Below are positions 1-12,800 of a stretch of DNA of 64,000 nucleotides, piece after piece; positions within the stretch are counted from its first letter, which is position 1; every line of letters starts with the position of its first letter. A program made the translations under genes and the position numbers. Origin of the DNA: Symsagittifera roscoffensis (Eukaryota; Xenacoelomorpha; Acoela; Convolutidae); assembly GCF_963678635.1 (NCBI RefSeq), contig NC_087068.1, forward strand, positions 15,508,027 to 15,572,026, given 5' to 3'. Below the pieces are notes generated by a model, which worked only from the letters and a program-made list of their open reading frames with translations, was not told the origin of the DNA and ran no database searches.

Positions 1-703
1 ATCAAAGTCTAGACTATCGGCAAGGTCATTTCTGTTCAAATCTAAAACGCATTTAGCAGCGTGCCAGTTAATTCATTTTGGTTCCAAAATTTTTCGAATT
101 TAAAGCTTGGATGTTTACCGACGATATGGTTCCGAATCCCTTTCAAGTAAGTTTCACTTTGATTCTAACAATTGGAATTAAAAAGGGGTTAAATTGTAGT
201 GGGGTTATCTAATTTCGGGGTTATATGAGAGGGGGTTAAGAAAAAGGGGGTTGAAAAACAAGGGGTGATAAGCTTGGGAACCGAATAAATCAAAGACCAG
301 TAGCAAGCAAATATTTGTTATGAAAAATTAGTAGGAAGTGTATCTATCAAAGGTTTCTCATGACATTTAGAATTGTTTTAATTAAGTTTATTGCATTTAT
401 GCCACTTTTACTAAAATTTGACACTACTGCGGATTTATAAAGTTTAAAAAAACTGCAGTAACGGCAGATAAAGCCGTAAAAGATATTCAATGACTGGTTT
501 CTTTTTTGTTCTTTTTTTTCACATGTTCTACTAATGTGAACTGATAATTTTCAATAGCTAGATACCAGGTAGCTAATAATGAAATAAATGCTAGTTATTG
601 AACTTCCAAAGATAATAATTGTATCATAACACCTGGCATATTGCTCGTGTTGGCTGACATCCTTAGGGATAAAACTATATAAAACTATGAGATATAGAGA
701 GTT
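1..703. other. AT-rich sequence, no gene recognised
   Basis: No reading frame with recognisable protein features and no repeat that I could pair with another part of the window. It lies beyond the 3' end of the innexin gene. Confidence 0.5.
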
Positions 704-1282
704 GCAAAAAGTTCGGACAGACAGAAATAATTAAAAAGAGCAACTGTCTAGACATCAACCGAAACTAAAACTGAAATAAACATAGCATCGAAAGTTCATA
801 AAGCAGAGTTACGGGATCTACTTAACAATCCCCACTTTCAAGAAAGGGGAGGAGGTTGTTAATTAGATTATTGGCAGCGAACTTTCGACCAATCAGAATG
901 CAGCAAAATTCGAGTTTACATACAATGCTCTAGTGCGAATTTACTGTTTTTATTTACAGGGGTGGATTTTATTTAGTAAATACAATAGGGGAAGGGAGGG
1001 GGGGGGTGAGATTGTTAAGTAGATCTGAGTTTCGCTCAAATTCTATAACCACGGCGGGCAATTGCATCTGAAGCGTCGAGCTGTTTTATAGTAAAATCTG
1101 GATGCACATCGCAGTATTTAAAAATTAGGCTCGCATAATCATCGGATAACCGACAATCTCGCATTTTGAATTTGGTCTGACAAAAAATTCAAGGTTGTTC
1201 GGCTTCAGATTTTGCATGCAAAAAAGCGTCGAAAAGCACTGATTGCTCATTTTAATTAATTCTGTCTGTCCGAACTTTTTGC
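704..1282. repeat. Foldback-like element with 33-bp inverted arms
   Basis: Positions 704-735 (gcaaaaagttcggacagaca and following bases) are repeated in inverted orientation at 1250-1282 with about one mismatch. The arms enclose about 510 bp that include the smaller MITE at 815-1025. This could be the termini of a DNA transposon into which the MITE inserted, or an older foldback. No target duplication was recognised and there is no transposase frame. Confidence 0.5.
815..1025. mobile_element. MITE, family A, copy 1
   Basis: Terminal inverted repeats GATCTACTTAACAATC at 815-830 and its reverse complement at 1010-1025. The interior is non-coding, with G-rich runs next to the right end and an internal segment containing gaccaatcagaatgcagc. 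The same termini and interior occur in the opposite orientation at about 6900-7075, so this is a small dispersed non-autonomous family. No transposase is present. Confidence 0.65.
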
Positions 1283-3600
1283 TACTAATTATACTTGCAT
1301 GTAAGCTTACGAAAATTTGTTGTTCTCTATGTACGTACATTGTTTAAGAAAAATTCAGTTCTACACTTTCAACTTTTGATGAAAACTTTTGGTTGACAAA
1401 TTATTCTCATTTAAGTCAATTTGATGTGCTAAAAATTCAAATTGAACGTTACTAGACGAGTTTTTTTGTGACAAGTTTCTGGTTAAAACTGAGTTAATTT
1501 TATTAGGGGATTTTTCCGTGTGATGCAAACCCCGCATAGATTGAGAGCTTCAAAAATACCAGAACATAACGTCACAAACATAAAATTGATACTTTGAAAA
1601 ATACAAAAAACTGTTCAAAGGACATGAATTGCCAATTTTTAAACAAGTGTAATGTCAGGAATTTTTAGGAAAAATTTTGAATATATACATCATTTTTATA
1701 GGTGGATGTACATTGTACGCAAAAGTTTTCAGTTTTCAATTTTTGCTCGAAATTTTTTATTGAAAATTTATTTTCATAGAAATTATTCAGATAGGCTGAA
1801 AGTAATGCTTCTCGATTAGGGTTGTTGAAAACTTTCAGGTTACATTTTTTCTTATAAAAGTTTTGGATGGGATAATAAACCCTCAACAATTGAGTAGTTT
1901 AAAAAAATACAAGAACCAATAAGTCACAAATGTGACAATAACTCTTTGAAAAAGGCAACAAATTTGTCCAATGGACATTTCAATGAAAATTTCAGCCATG
2001 AGTTGTCGAGAAAAGTTCAACTAGAATGTATGGAAAGTTGGCAAATGTGCAAACCTTAACTTCTTTTTAATTGAGAATGGGTTCTACTTCTATAAGTTTT
2101 AATTATTTTATATAAAAGTTTATCGAAAAAAAACTTTCTTTTTCAACGGATATATTGGAAATAATTTTGGAAAAAATTAGCTAAAAGTTTTGGCAAACTT
2201 GAAAAAATCATCCTTTTTTAGTCAAAGTGACATGTAAATTTTTTGATTTCTTAGAGAAAGGGTGATTGAAAAACGTTTAATACCTGAAGTTTTTGATTGG
2301 ATATTACAATAGAAATCATGCAAACCAATTTGATTCTGCTTCAAAGTAATGATATTGTCGAAAACTCTAGGCCAATCCAATCAATCAGAGTTTCAGTTAA
2401 TTCGAAAAATACAATTTATATTTTTGAAAGTAAGTGTGCAACTAAAGATTTGAAGTCTGGTTTCAGATGACCAAATTGTTCCAAAAAGTTAAAATTTCAT
2501 ACTTTCATGACATCCAGGGGTTGATTAGGTTGGTTGCAATGGGCGGGGCGAGCGGTGCAATTTGATCTTTTGACTATGTTACTTCTGTGGGAGGTGCGCG
2601 TGACAAAAAAAATAATTTTTGCCAAAATAACCCCAGCAGTGCCCACAAACCTCGTGTTGTACAAAAAGTGGGCAAAACGGGGTCTTTAGAGTGTTCTGGT
2701 AGAGCTTGAAATATAATTTCAAATTAAAAGTTGACAAAACATTTGACAATTCCCCCTCGAATAATGTTTAGATCAGCTCCTGCTGATATCTATTACTCAA
2801 AGCTGAAGTTTCCATCCAAACTTAGTTCTCAAATTAAACGACAAACTAATCAATAAACTCCATGAAAAAAGCGAAATTCATTACGGATAGCCGAATCCGA
2901 CCGAAAAACAAACACAATTTAGCAATGTTTTTTGCTCGTGTGGCCATGAGTAGATCTGAGTAAAACCTTCGACAGTAGCAAGAGTTTAATACGCACAGTT
3001 GACAACAGTTTTTATCTAAAAAAAGCAAAAAACAAAAATTAAAATAAAAAATCAAAACAATCTTTCGATCGCCTAAGATTAAAAAAAAACGTTAAGAAAA
3101 TTTACAAAAATGAAAACTTTTGGAGTAAACCAAGTTCTGACGTCTTCTTCTCGTTTTGAAGGCCTGCTTGCTTGCTTTAATTGCTCAAATTAGACAAAAA
3201 AACTAGATTTTTATACTGGATTTTGTATTTTATGGGAAATCGAAGTAAGACTGCCGAGCATTAAGGTCAGGATACTCCACGGTCAGACAAATCGATTGAA
3301 CAAAATCATGTCAACTAGTAATCATAATCTAATTAATTAGTCTAATGGTAATCAGAGGCCAGCCTATGACACCAAGATGCAGCCTATGACATCCAGAACA
3401 GTGTTGCTTCAGCAGAGAAAAACAACCAAAAAATTGTACGCAACTGGCGTTGGTCCTAAACAACAGTACGCTGATGCACATAAGGAATGATTGCGTACGA
3501 ACAAACGGCTATTGCGATGGGACTAAAAGTCAAGAGAAGTTTTACTGTGTAGAGAGGTCGACGGATCAGAGGAGGGTCCTGCTGATACATCCATTCGCAG
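1026..3600. other. AT-rich intergenic sequence without a recognised gene
   Basis: Only short chance frames. The segment around 3246-3345 has weak similarity to 5580-5665 (shared tcagacaaat and attgaacaaaatc-like words), which bracket the copia remnant and may be decayed parts of it. Nothing else was supported. Confidence 0.4.
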
Positions 3601-3609
3601 CGACGAGAC

Positions 3610-5125
3610 GATGACGACGTAGGGCGAAGCTGAAGAGGCAATCACGGAGACAGTGTTTTGCGCTCTGGTGATCAATGAGCTGCCTGAAAGCAATGAGCAT
3701 TTTGTGGTGCAAAAGAGCTTTCAACAAGGAAGAAGTAAGAAGCTTAAAGTAGTGGCTGCTATATGTGCGGTCACAAGAGGCATATGGCGGGGGATTGCCA
3801 AGCTAGAAGTGACACAATGAGCAATAAAGTGCTTGAGCTAGTGGGTCGAATGAAACCAATGGGGCAGGCGCAAGAAAAAATATTTCAGATATGAGCATCA
3901 TGGTTCTTTCGCAAGAGACTGCCCACAGGGAAAGACAGGGTCCTTTGGTTCTTGTGTAACTATTTTAAGGAATGGTGACGATCTCATTGTGGATACGATA
4001 TGCACTGATCATGTGATTTGCTACAGGGTTGTCTTTTTTTACCTTTGGGAGCCTGAACAAAGGGATAACTCTGAAGAACTCCAACGGCAATTGTCAAAGG
4101 TTGAGAGCAACGGATCAGTGTAAATAGGCACCTACCACGACGTGGAATTACTTGGAGAATTACTTTTTTGACGACATGCTGTTTGCCCCGAGTGAAAGTG
4201 TCAAATTGAAAAATGTGAGCTCAGAAATATCTAGATAGTGAGTTTTCAATTTTGTCGCAGATACTTCTCATGTACTGGCAACAGATGGTGAACAGGTACA
4301 GATGAAGCAGCATGACAAGTTTTTTCTTCTAAAGTTCACCATTTGGAGAAATCCGATGACTCTGGTGGTGAAGACAAAGAGGCAGACCAGTGATGCAATG
4401 CTCGGTCACCGATCACTGGAGGCACATCAACAAGCAAGATCCTTCATCACTTGTGAAAGTAGTTGGGACAAATTTTTGCGAAGCGTGAACTGCTTCCAAG
4501 ATGCGTGCAAAAGCAGTGCTAAAGTAGGCTGGCAGCAGAGCATCGACAGTTTGGCACTGGGTCTTCAGTGACCTCCAGGGAATACTTGAAGAACTAAGTT
4601 TGACTAATTTCGACTCGCTGATTGGATATATGTGGCGAAATATGTTGATATTTCACTGAAGATCCAAGAATTGTGGCTGAGAATGAAATGCCTAAGACAG
4701 GACAACGGAAATTTTTTTCTTTAGATGCCTCCAGGATATCTAGTAAAGAATACCAGGTAACTCATTAGTTCACAGTGAAAAACAACCCTCAACAGTATGG
4801 AGTAGCAGAGCGTTACAGCAGAGTGATCAACGAGATTACTTGAGGACTACTAGCCAATGAAAAGTTACCGAAATTGTTTTGGGTGCGTTCATTGTCGGCA
4901 GCTGTGGAGGCTTACAATTGTTCCCTACATCCAGTAATGATATCACCGACGCATGTGCTCTATGAAAAAATGTTAGACGTGTGCTGTTTGCGTGTGTTCA
5001 GATGCCTGGCGTACTATCTCGATTGGGTCGTTCTATCTAGACGGAAAATGAAAAAAAAAGGTAGGAAGAGCAAGCTGATTGATTACGATGTTGAGAGCGT
5101 TTTAGTGGATAATTCGAAATAAAAA
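3610..5125 (+). pseudogene. Decayed Ty1/copia retrotransposon (gag knuckle, protease, integrase)
   Basis: Broken plus-strand reading frames keep the order of a copia polyprotein. Near 3756-3800 there is a CCHC zinc knuckle (C-X2-C-X4-H-X4-C, starting CYMCGHKRHMAGDC). Near 3950-4120 there is a protease-like stretch. From about 4790 to 5120 the C-terminal half of the integrase core is recognisable: a QYGVAERYSR-like motif, then LPKLFWVRSLSAAVEAYN, a TPTHVLYEK-like segment and LRVFRCLAYYLD. Stops and frameshifts interrupt every domain, so it cannot encode a working polyprotein. The RT/RNase H part is not seen here. A copia RNase H relic at 12.7-13.5 kb is on the other strand and is a separate insertion. 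Confidence 0.7.
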
Positions 5126-6402
5126 ACGAGTGGTGCGAGCAGAGTGGATGACATTAATTGAGTGCACGATCCAGACGACTTCATTGTTGATAGTCAGCCA
5201 TCGCAAACACTGGAGCTGTCAGTCAACTATTAGTCTATACGATTTGGCCTACACCCATGCTTCCAATTGAGGTGATTGGAACTCACGAGCCAAGGTGCTA
5301 TTCAGTAGAAGTGTCTGGACCCAAAAGTAGCAGTGGCTGACAGCAATGGCTTTTGAGGTGAAGCCTAGGGAAGCCATAGCAAGCAGAGAAGCAAACAGAG
5401 TCCTTCACCCTAGCTAGTATGACTTAATTTTACCGCTTGCTGGCTAATGCGGGCAGAGCGCACCGAGTCGCTGCGAAAATTTTGATATCCTAAACGTAGC
5501 AACGATTTGAAGCTGCGGTACACCAAGGACGCCTCGCGGGGATGGTGCGCACTATATGAATTTTTATTACAGTTCGAGTCAGGACTGCGAATTAAGAGGC
5601 CAGACTATTCCAAACTCAGACAAATTTATTGAACAGAATCTGTTTGGAGGTCAATTAATCAAGCCTGTTGAAACTCAGGCAAGTTCAACTAGAGATCACA
5701 AACTAAAGAGTTAGTCTTTACTCAATTGACTCATCAGTTCTTTTGTGATATGCTTAGCTTGTGCTACTTTCTCAATTCATTCTCCAACAATCGCTACTTC
5801 TTTTGCTTAAACTATTCAAACCTTAGATCCAATTTCAATCTCTAACCCTTGTTGCTCTTACTCTGATTTTTAACGCAAGGAGTTTCATATGGTATATCAG
5901 TCGACCCCTTCCGAAGATTATTTGTGGAAGTTGATTTTGGGTGGAGAACAAAAAGCTGAAACACACTCGAAAAAATTGCTCGAACAGAAGATTGTTTTTG
6001 GAACTGTGGTTGTCAATTGACGTCTCGCATTGGCAAATGAGAAACGTTTTAGATTTTGAGAAAACTCCTTTCTTTGTTTCACAAATTGAAAAATAAATCG
6101 AAAACCTTGAAACAGCTATATAAAATTTTATAAATAATTTTTATCAAGCTAATATGCATGCAATTGTCAAACTTTGGTGCATTTAAACTGTAATTTTGCT
6201 ATTTACTCAGTTTTGCAGTCAAAGCAAAAACTATCGAATCCTTTTAGAGTCGTTGGAATAAGGTAAAATAAATTGATGCCAGCGAATGATTTTTTTTTCT
6301 TATAAAAAGAAAGATGCCAGGAGTTGTTTTTTCGCTAGAGAATATGACGTTGAACCCTATATCACTGTATTTTTTTCTTTTTGAAACGTTTTTTTTTCTA
6401 TT
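5126..6402. other. Sequence downstream of the innexin stop; no gene recognised
   Basis: Contains the 3' side of the copia relic and AT-rich DNA. It should include the 3' UTR of the minus-strand innexin just below position 6403, but no convincing minus-strand AATAAA lies close to the stop. Confidence 0.35.
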
Positions 6403-6800
6403 TCAGTCCTCTTTGTCTGGTTTCTGGTGACATTTTTCCTCCACGAATGTCGAATACGGAGGCGGCGGAGGTGCCGACGGACCATGACGACCTCCAGATC
6501 CGCCTATAGTTGACTCGCCGAGACTCTGCAAAGGTCCCATGATTATTGGCCTCGGAAAGAAACCGCCTCGGCTCCCGGGAAACCCAATATTTTGTCTCGT
6601 CGGGAATCCTCTGAGGTTTTGGTCGCCAGCGCCTGTCTGTTGAAACTCTGGTCGTCTGGACACTCCTGATGCATCCGCGGGATCGTTGCTCAGGGCGGGG
6701 TAAATTGGTTGGTCTCGAGTTCTGTCGATTATCTCGGCGTTGCTCCCGCTACTATGTCCATTGTCACAGGAAAGAGAGCGAGAAAATCCTGATTTAGCCT
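6403..6800 (-). CDS. Innexin last exon (C-terminal tail)
   Basis: An open minus-strand frame ends with a stop at 6403-6405, after the residues CHQKPDKED. A good acceptor (cttgtttcag) ends at 6801, giving an exon start at 6800. The tail is Ser/Gly/Pro-rich, with a run of five prolines in SAPPPPPYSTF. It is consistent with the disordered C terminus of innexins but has no conserved domain. The phase needs one leftover base from the upstream exon, whose donor I could not fix. An upstream acceptor near 6852 would also give an open frame. Confidence 0.6.
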
Positions 6801-9800
6801 CTGAAACAAGTAATGATTGTGCTTCAAATAGTGTCTTTCCTCTTGTTACAATCAAACTTTTTGTGGTTGAAAAAAATAATTTAGCAATTGAAAAGTGCTG
6901 TATCTACTTAAGAACTGCCACCCCTATTAATAAAAGCAGTAAATTAGCACTGAGCTTTCTATTGAGAATTAGAATTTTGCTGCATTCTGATTGGTCAAAA
7001 ATGCGTTATTTTAATCTACTTAACAATTGCCCCCCCTTTTTTTAAAAGGGGGAGGGGGCAATTGTTAAGTAGATCCTTGCAAAGTATTTGTGATTCGAGA
7101 AAACAAAAAGGCAAAGACTGTAGAAGTTTTTTTTTCAAATTCTCGGATAAAAATGCGAATACTCTGATGAATTTATCGATTAGTAATAAAAACAAAAGTA
7201 CTCGAGGGCAGCCCTGCAATGGCCTTCAACCTGTCCGAGAACCTCCCCTGCTGCTCCGACCCCGACTGTGCCCCCTGATCCCCCTTGTTCCTCCCCCTCC
7301 CCCTCGCCTCCCCCCTTCGCTTCATTCCCTCGTAGTCTTCACTCGCCATCTTCGAGTCCAAATGGCGGAAGAAACTGTTGCCTCTTCGAGATATTATTTG
7401 ACCAGTTTGTCCCTGTTCGCCTAAGGAAACACAAGATGGGTTACATTTTCACAACGCTTAAGAACTTAAGCTAGGCACACAATTTTTTTGTTAACTTCAG
7501 GATTAAAACTTTCTAGAAAATTTTCTCGGGACGAGAAAAATGTTAGAAAAATTGCAATTTATCGGTATATTTGCACAGAGATGACCGGAAACTTCCTGTT
7601 AAACTTTTTATGGCTCTTTGCTTTAGACCTCTTTAGTAGATACAGGGACTAATGGATATATCAAAATAGTACAAAGGGGTCCCCCCTAAATCCGCTACTG
7701 AATATATATCTACCTTGTGCGCTGTCGTCTCTCTTGCCTCCGAACTTGGCGGTGAATCTCTTGCTGGCAGCTGTCTGCTGAGTCTGCGCAGGTGCATCCC
7801 CACTGTTCATCTGCTGCTCCACGTCCGCCGCTACCTGTTCAACACCACAGATTATCAGATTATTTGAATTATTACAGGCTTACTGCTCTGGAGGGTTTAT
7901 TTTTTGGAAGGAAGACAAATCAGAAGTGGAAGTCAGGTATCTTGGAGGGAAGTTTGGGAGATGGTCAATTGTAATAGCATATTAAAGCCATAATGGCAGT
8001 GATATGGATTCAACTATTTATCTAAAATTGCTTAAGCTAGTTGTAGCTAATTCTTACAGCTAATTACTTTGTTAAATCCCCTCATTCTAACTAAAACATT
8101 GACCAAAAACTAAAAAAGGTGTTCTATTGTTTTCCTCATGTTTTTGTTGCACAACTGAATTGTTCAGAATATTATGGTCGGAACATACTGAACTAATTGC
8201 ACGTCAACCCATATTAAATTTTTCATATTTTTCAATTTTTACCCATATTAAAGTTTTCATGCCATCTTTGTGTATCCATCAAAATGTACACTCGTGTTTA
8301 ATTCCTTCCAAATTCGTTACTCTTTGAAGGAGAGTGTGACTAGGGATCGACAGCAAAGAGCCGCAAATTAATTTAATCAAGCATGTTCAGTCATTCTAAA
8401 AGATTTTTTTTCTACTTTTTTAAGAAATTTAAAAATTTTACTTTATTTTTTTTTACTTTTTTAAGAAATTCTTTTGTACTTCGTATCCTTTACCCCTTCT
8501 GAACCAGCAATGAAAAAAATGCATTATTTAAAAAAAACGGCGTAGGAAATTTATGAAAATAGGAGTTTGAAAAAATTGCCATTTTTAGCAGCAAATTTCA
8601 AAAGGCTTTTGCCCAAATGATCATTTTCATTGAGACGGGCGATCTTGCCACCAACCAGTGAGTATTTCCTTCGGTCGTTTCAAAAATAACGCAGTAAAGT
8701 ACCTACAGAGTTTTTAAGCTTCTAAGTGGCTATAAAATAAAAAAAATGCGTTTAAATTTCGAAGTAATATACCTTCTTCTTCATTTTGGAAGAGAGGAGT
8801 GGCTCGAAGATGGAGAACTTGGTGTCGTCCTTGATGCGCAGAGGGGGCAACAAGTCCTCATGTTCAGATCCACCTACAGTTAGAGGGCACAATCGATACA
8901 TATCAGGTATCGTTAATGGTATGAGACATCATTTTTATGGATATAGTTACAGTTTTGATAATTTTTACGTAAACTGCTTGACAGTGACTTAAGACCTCTC
9001 AAAAAACACGCGAAGATGTTAAAAAAGGCAGATTTTTATGCAACTGGTATTTTTAAATGTCCGTTTTAAGAAGTCCACCCTATGAGCAAAAAAGGCGTCC
9101 CAAACCATCAGTTCTTTCTTAATCAAACAATCTGCTCGTCGCATTGGAGGCTGATCAACTTACCGATGGAATTGTGAACGGACACTTGCTTTGCATCCAT
9201 TTTCTTCAGAGACGCCAACACTGAAACATATATCTATTATAATTAAATCCCAGTGATAAGTTCTAAAACTAGCCAAACTCGGGTTAAAAAAACATTATAA
9301 ATTGAGCGAATAAAAAGTTTGAAAATTTGTAGAAAAAGAAATCCCTCTGTTATCATCATCTTCAGGAGAAACGAACTATCATAAATGAACAAAAAAAAAC
9401 TTTTTGAACAGAAAAAGCCCAGATGTGACCTCTGTTGTCATCGTCTTCAGTGAGCAGTCCCAGATCCTTGAGCTGGTTATGGTACTCCTCTGCCCTCTCT
9501 GTGACGAAGGGGTGGTCCAGGAAGTTCTCCCAGAGAGAGGAGATGATCTCACTGGAGATGAGACAGTTGGTGTTGATGGCGATCAGTCTCATCAGAAACA
9601 CTCCATCTGGTCTCAGGTAGTGGTGGATGAAGTACCTGCAAATATTTGTATTAATCAAGCCAGAGTAAAAAAAAATCGTCATTTCGATTTAAAAAACTGA
9701 CGCCTCCAAAACCGATTCTGCACATTCAAAAATGTGTCCCGCCTCGAAAAGTTGTATATACGCGTGCCAGATTCATAAGCTGATCGTAATACATGTTTGG

Positions 9801-12800
9801 GTAGCAGCTCAGATTTTGAGTGGCAACTGTTTTGTAAGCGAGAGTTTTTCCAAGAAATTAAAACGGAGTTTTTCTGCAAGAAACATCAGTCCATTTTTGA
9901 TCTTTTTAGACCCAAACCTCTCCTGAGGCTAGAACAAAATTTTAGTTCAAATCAGTCTGAAATATTTTGCTTGTTCATAATACTCAACTTAATAAGTTAA
10001 ATTGTTCGTTATGATAGAAATGATGAATAATAACAGACATGTTGGCTTATGGTTAAAATCAAAAGTAGATCTAGGACTTTTTTGTCGACCAAATTATTTT
10101 TTCGAGCTCTCTTGAAACCAAATAACGGCCTCATACTGATTTCAGGAAAATTTTTCGAAAAGAAAACAAACAGGACGAAAAAGACCGTTTACGGGAACTT
10201 TTTGGAAGTTTATGACCAAAACCTGGCGCGCGTTCCCTCTCAAATTTTGTTTTGAATCAAAGAAATGAAAAAAAGAGAGAATAATGACATGCCTCATGAG
10301 TTTTTTGGTGATCTTCTTGTGGTGTCGCATCTGGTCCTCACCCAGTTTGCCCATGAGTCTCAAGTGCTTCATGATGTAGTGCTCCCGGTTCCACGAGAAG
10401 CCCAGACGCCACAGCCAAGCTAGTCCACAAAACGGACCCATTTTTAACTTTTATCGCACATTTAAGAGCATCTTATTGATTAATATAAACAGCTCCAAAT
10501 CCATGAAAAGCTTCCAAATTTTGCCTAAAATTGATCGCGAAAGCTCGAACTGAAATTGGGCGTAAAAGGGCATCTATACGAGTTCTAACTGCTTCAGCCA
10601 ATGTTTGAACTACGAAATAAAATCATCAAAAACATCTGTGTCTTCAGAAGTTGCAACTCCACAGAAAATAAATTGAAGTGGACCTGTTTTCACGCAAAAA
10701 CAACAAAAACGAAAATATATATACGAAAACTGCCCAGCCATCCTAAAACCACGCGCTCAACTTGGTGTCACCTCTTCAAACCTTCAGAAAATAAATGTAT
10801 TTAGCGCTATTTTTCTTTTTGTTTCTCAATTGTTAATAATTTCAATTGTTTTAAAAGCTTCATTTCACTTTTCTTTCACTTTTTGAAGATATAAGCAAAA
10901 TGTCTTCTAAGAACCGCGTCAATTTGTTTTTCAAAATTGAAACGTTAAAAACCAATGCTTCAAGCGAACAAATTCTTCGATAGGTTTTTCTAAAATGCCA
11001 ACAAGAGCCATTTTGTACAGACGCGTCTGAGCTGCAGGTAAATCTTATAGAACATTAAAATTAAAAGTTATTTGTTGAGAATTTTTCAATATTGCTGCCG
11101 ATTTTTGCGCTATTAAGAACAGAGCGCTTTCTCACCTTTCTAGGATCATTATATGGGTATTTTCCATAGCTCATGGAGCAAAATATTGCTCCCATAATAC
11201 TAAAACTACAGTTATGGGGGCTATGATTTTGTATACTAGACTGGGAGCCATAATGAGAAAGACCCAAAAACATCTCGTGTGTGCATATGTGCGGTATTGT
11301 TCATTATTTTTCTCCTATTAATATTATTATTATGCTGAACCAAAACAACTGATTTTTTGTATAATGAACAGCATTCGTTTTGGTCGCATATCTTGAGCGA
11401 GGAGAAAAAAGCAAAATATTGCACGGAATGATTTTTGCAGCGCCTTTTTGTTGAGCTATCAAACCAAAGGTAATAAAAAGCAACAAGTGTCTGTCTACTC
11501 GACTATTTTTTTTAAAATCGTATCGTTTTTCAGATGATTTGAACACCTGATTAAGTCAAAACAATTTTCTGCGAAAAGTTTGAAAAGTTTGTGAAAAAGT
11601 TTTGAAAGTTTTTCTGATTTTTGTTGATTTTTTTTTCGATGAAAACTTTTTTCGAAATTGCCTTAATTACTGTGTCCATCACTTAGGTCTAAGTTCAAGA
11701 CTCCCATTCAATTCTTCTTATCGCAACAGGAACAAAATTAGAAAAAAAACGAACTTGTGTTTTTTAGTTTTTTATATTAATGTCCAATTTTTCTGTGATA
11801 CTTTCACAGCAAACTTCTAATCTTGTTGTTGGCGTATTTCGTAACTAATCTATAACTTATTGTTTTTTTTGAAAACTGTAAATATAGCGAGATTTATTCA
11901 TAACTATCTAGAAAGTATATGAAATTAATCTTTATTCAAACTGGCTTGCAAGGAGGAGTTCTTATGCCAGATGTAATTTTTCCATCTGTGAAATTTTCTT
12001 CAAAAAATTTTCTACTCTAATTTAGAGTTTTAAACTAAAATTTTTGGTTGAGCTGCACTTTTTTGCTCATTTTTTATGGTTTTGATAAAGTTTTAAGATA
12101 TCCCACGTTCAGAACTTTGATATTTTGGTACTAACAAATTTAAGATGTCCGGACCAAAAATGGATAAATAAAATTTAAAACAGAGGGCTCTTTGAGAGCC
12201 AAATGTGCCGAATTAATTTGAATCTAGGAAGGCGCGGGCAACATATTTGTTTTTTTTACATGAGCTTTTAAAATAAAACTCTGTTTGTTTTGACCTAAGT
12301 TTTCTATGTCTGAAATTTTTTATTGGCAATTTTTCTTGCACCAGTTATGGAAAAGTTTTTTTCTTTGTAAAATTGATTAAATCATTTTAAAGAAGTTTGT
12401 AAAACTTTGTTGGCCTTAAATTTTTTGAGAAGACATAACAGAAACTTGCAAGCTATAGTGCTTTTGAAGAAAATTGATGATTTATCACAACTTATTTCAT
12501 CATTGTCCAAATAAAGTTGAACCAAACAATAATCTATCAATTTTGCTTTCTGTTTTTAATATCGAGGTTATTGCAGCGACAAAAGACTGATTAATGAGGT
12601 GTGAACTAATGAAAATTGAGTGATAGTTCCAGTAGTTTCACCAACTAATCTTAACAAGAATCGGGAAGTGATCTTTAGGTTTAAGAAAGATAAATTTCCG
12701 TTCAGTTACAAAAAATCACCAATACCCCGCCTTTCAAACTAGGTGGTTCCTAGTAGAAAGTCTCGTAATTTTGCAGTTTTTAAATTTCCCAAGTTGTTCG

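Noticed and set aside
3246-5665. Possible LTR pair around the copia relic
   Set aside because: The two segments share only scattered words; boundaries and target duplication are not visible.
7644-7700. Short hAT-like fragment ending cccccctaaatccgctactg
   Set aside because: Resembles the family B terminus, but no second terminus or 8-bp duplication could be shown.
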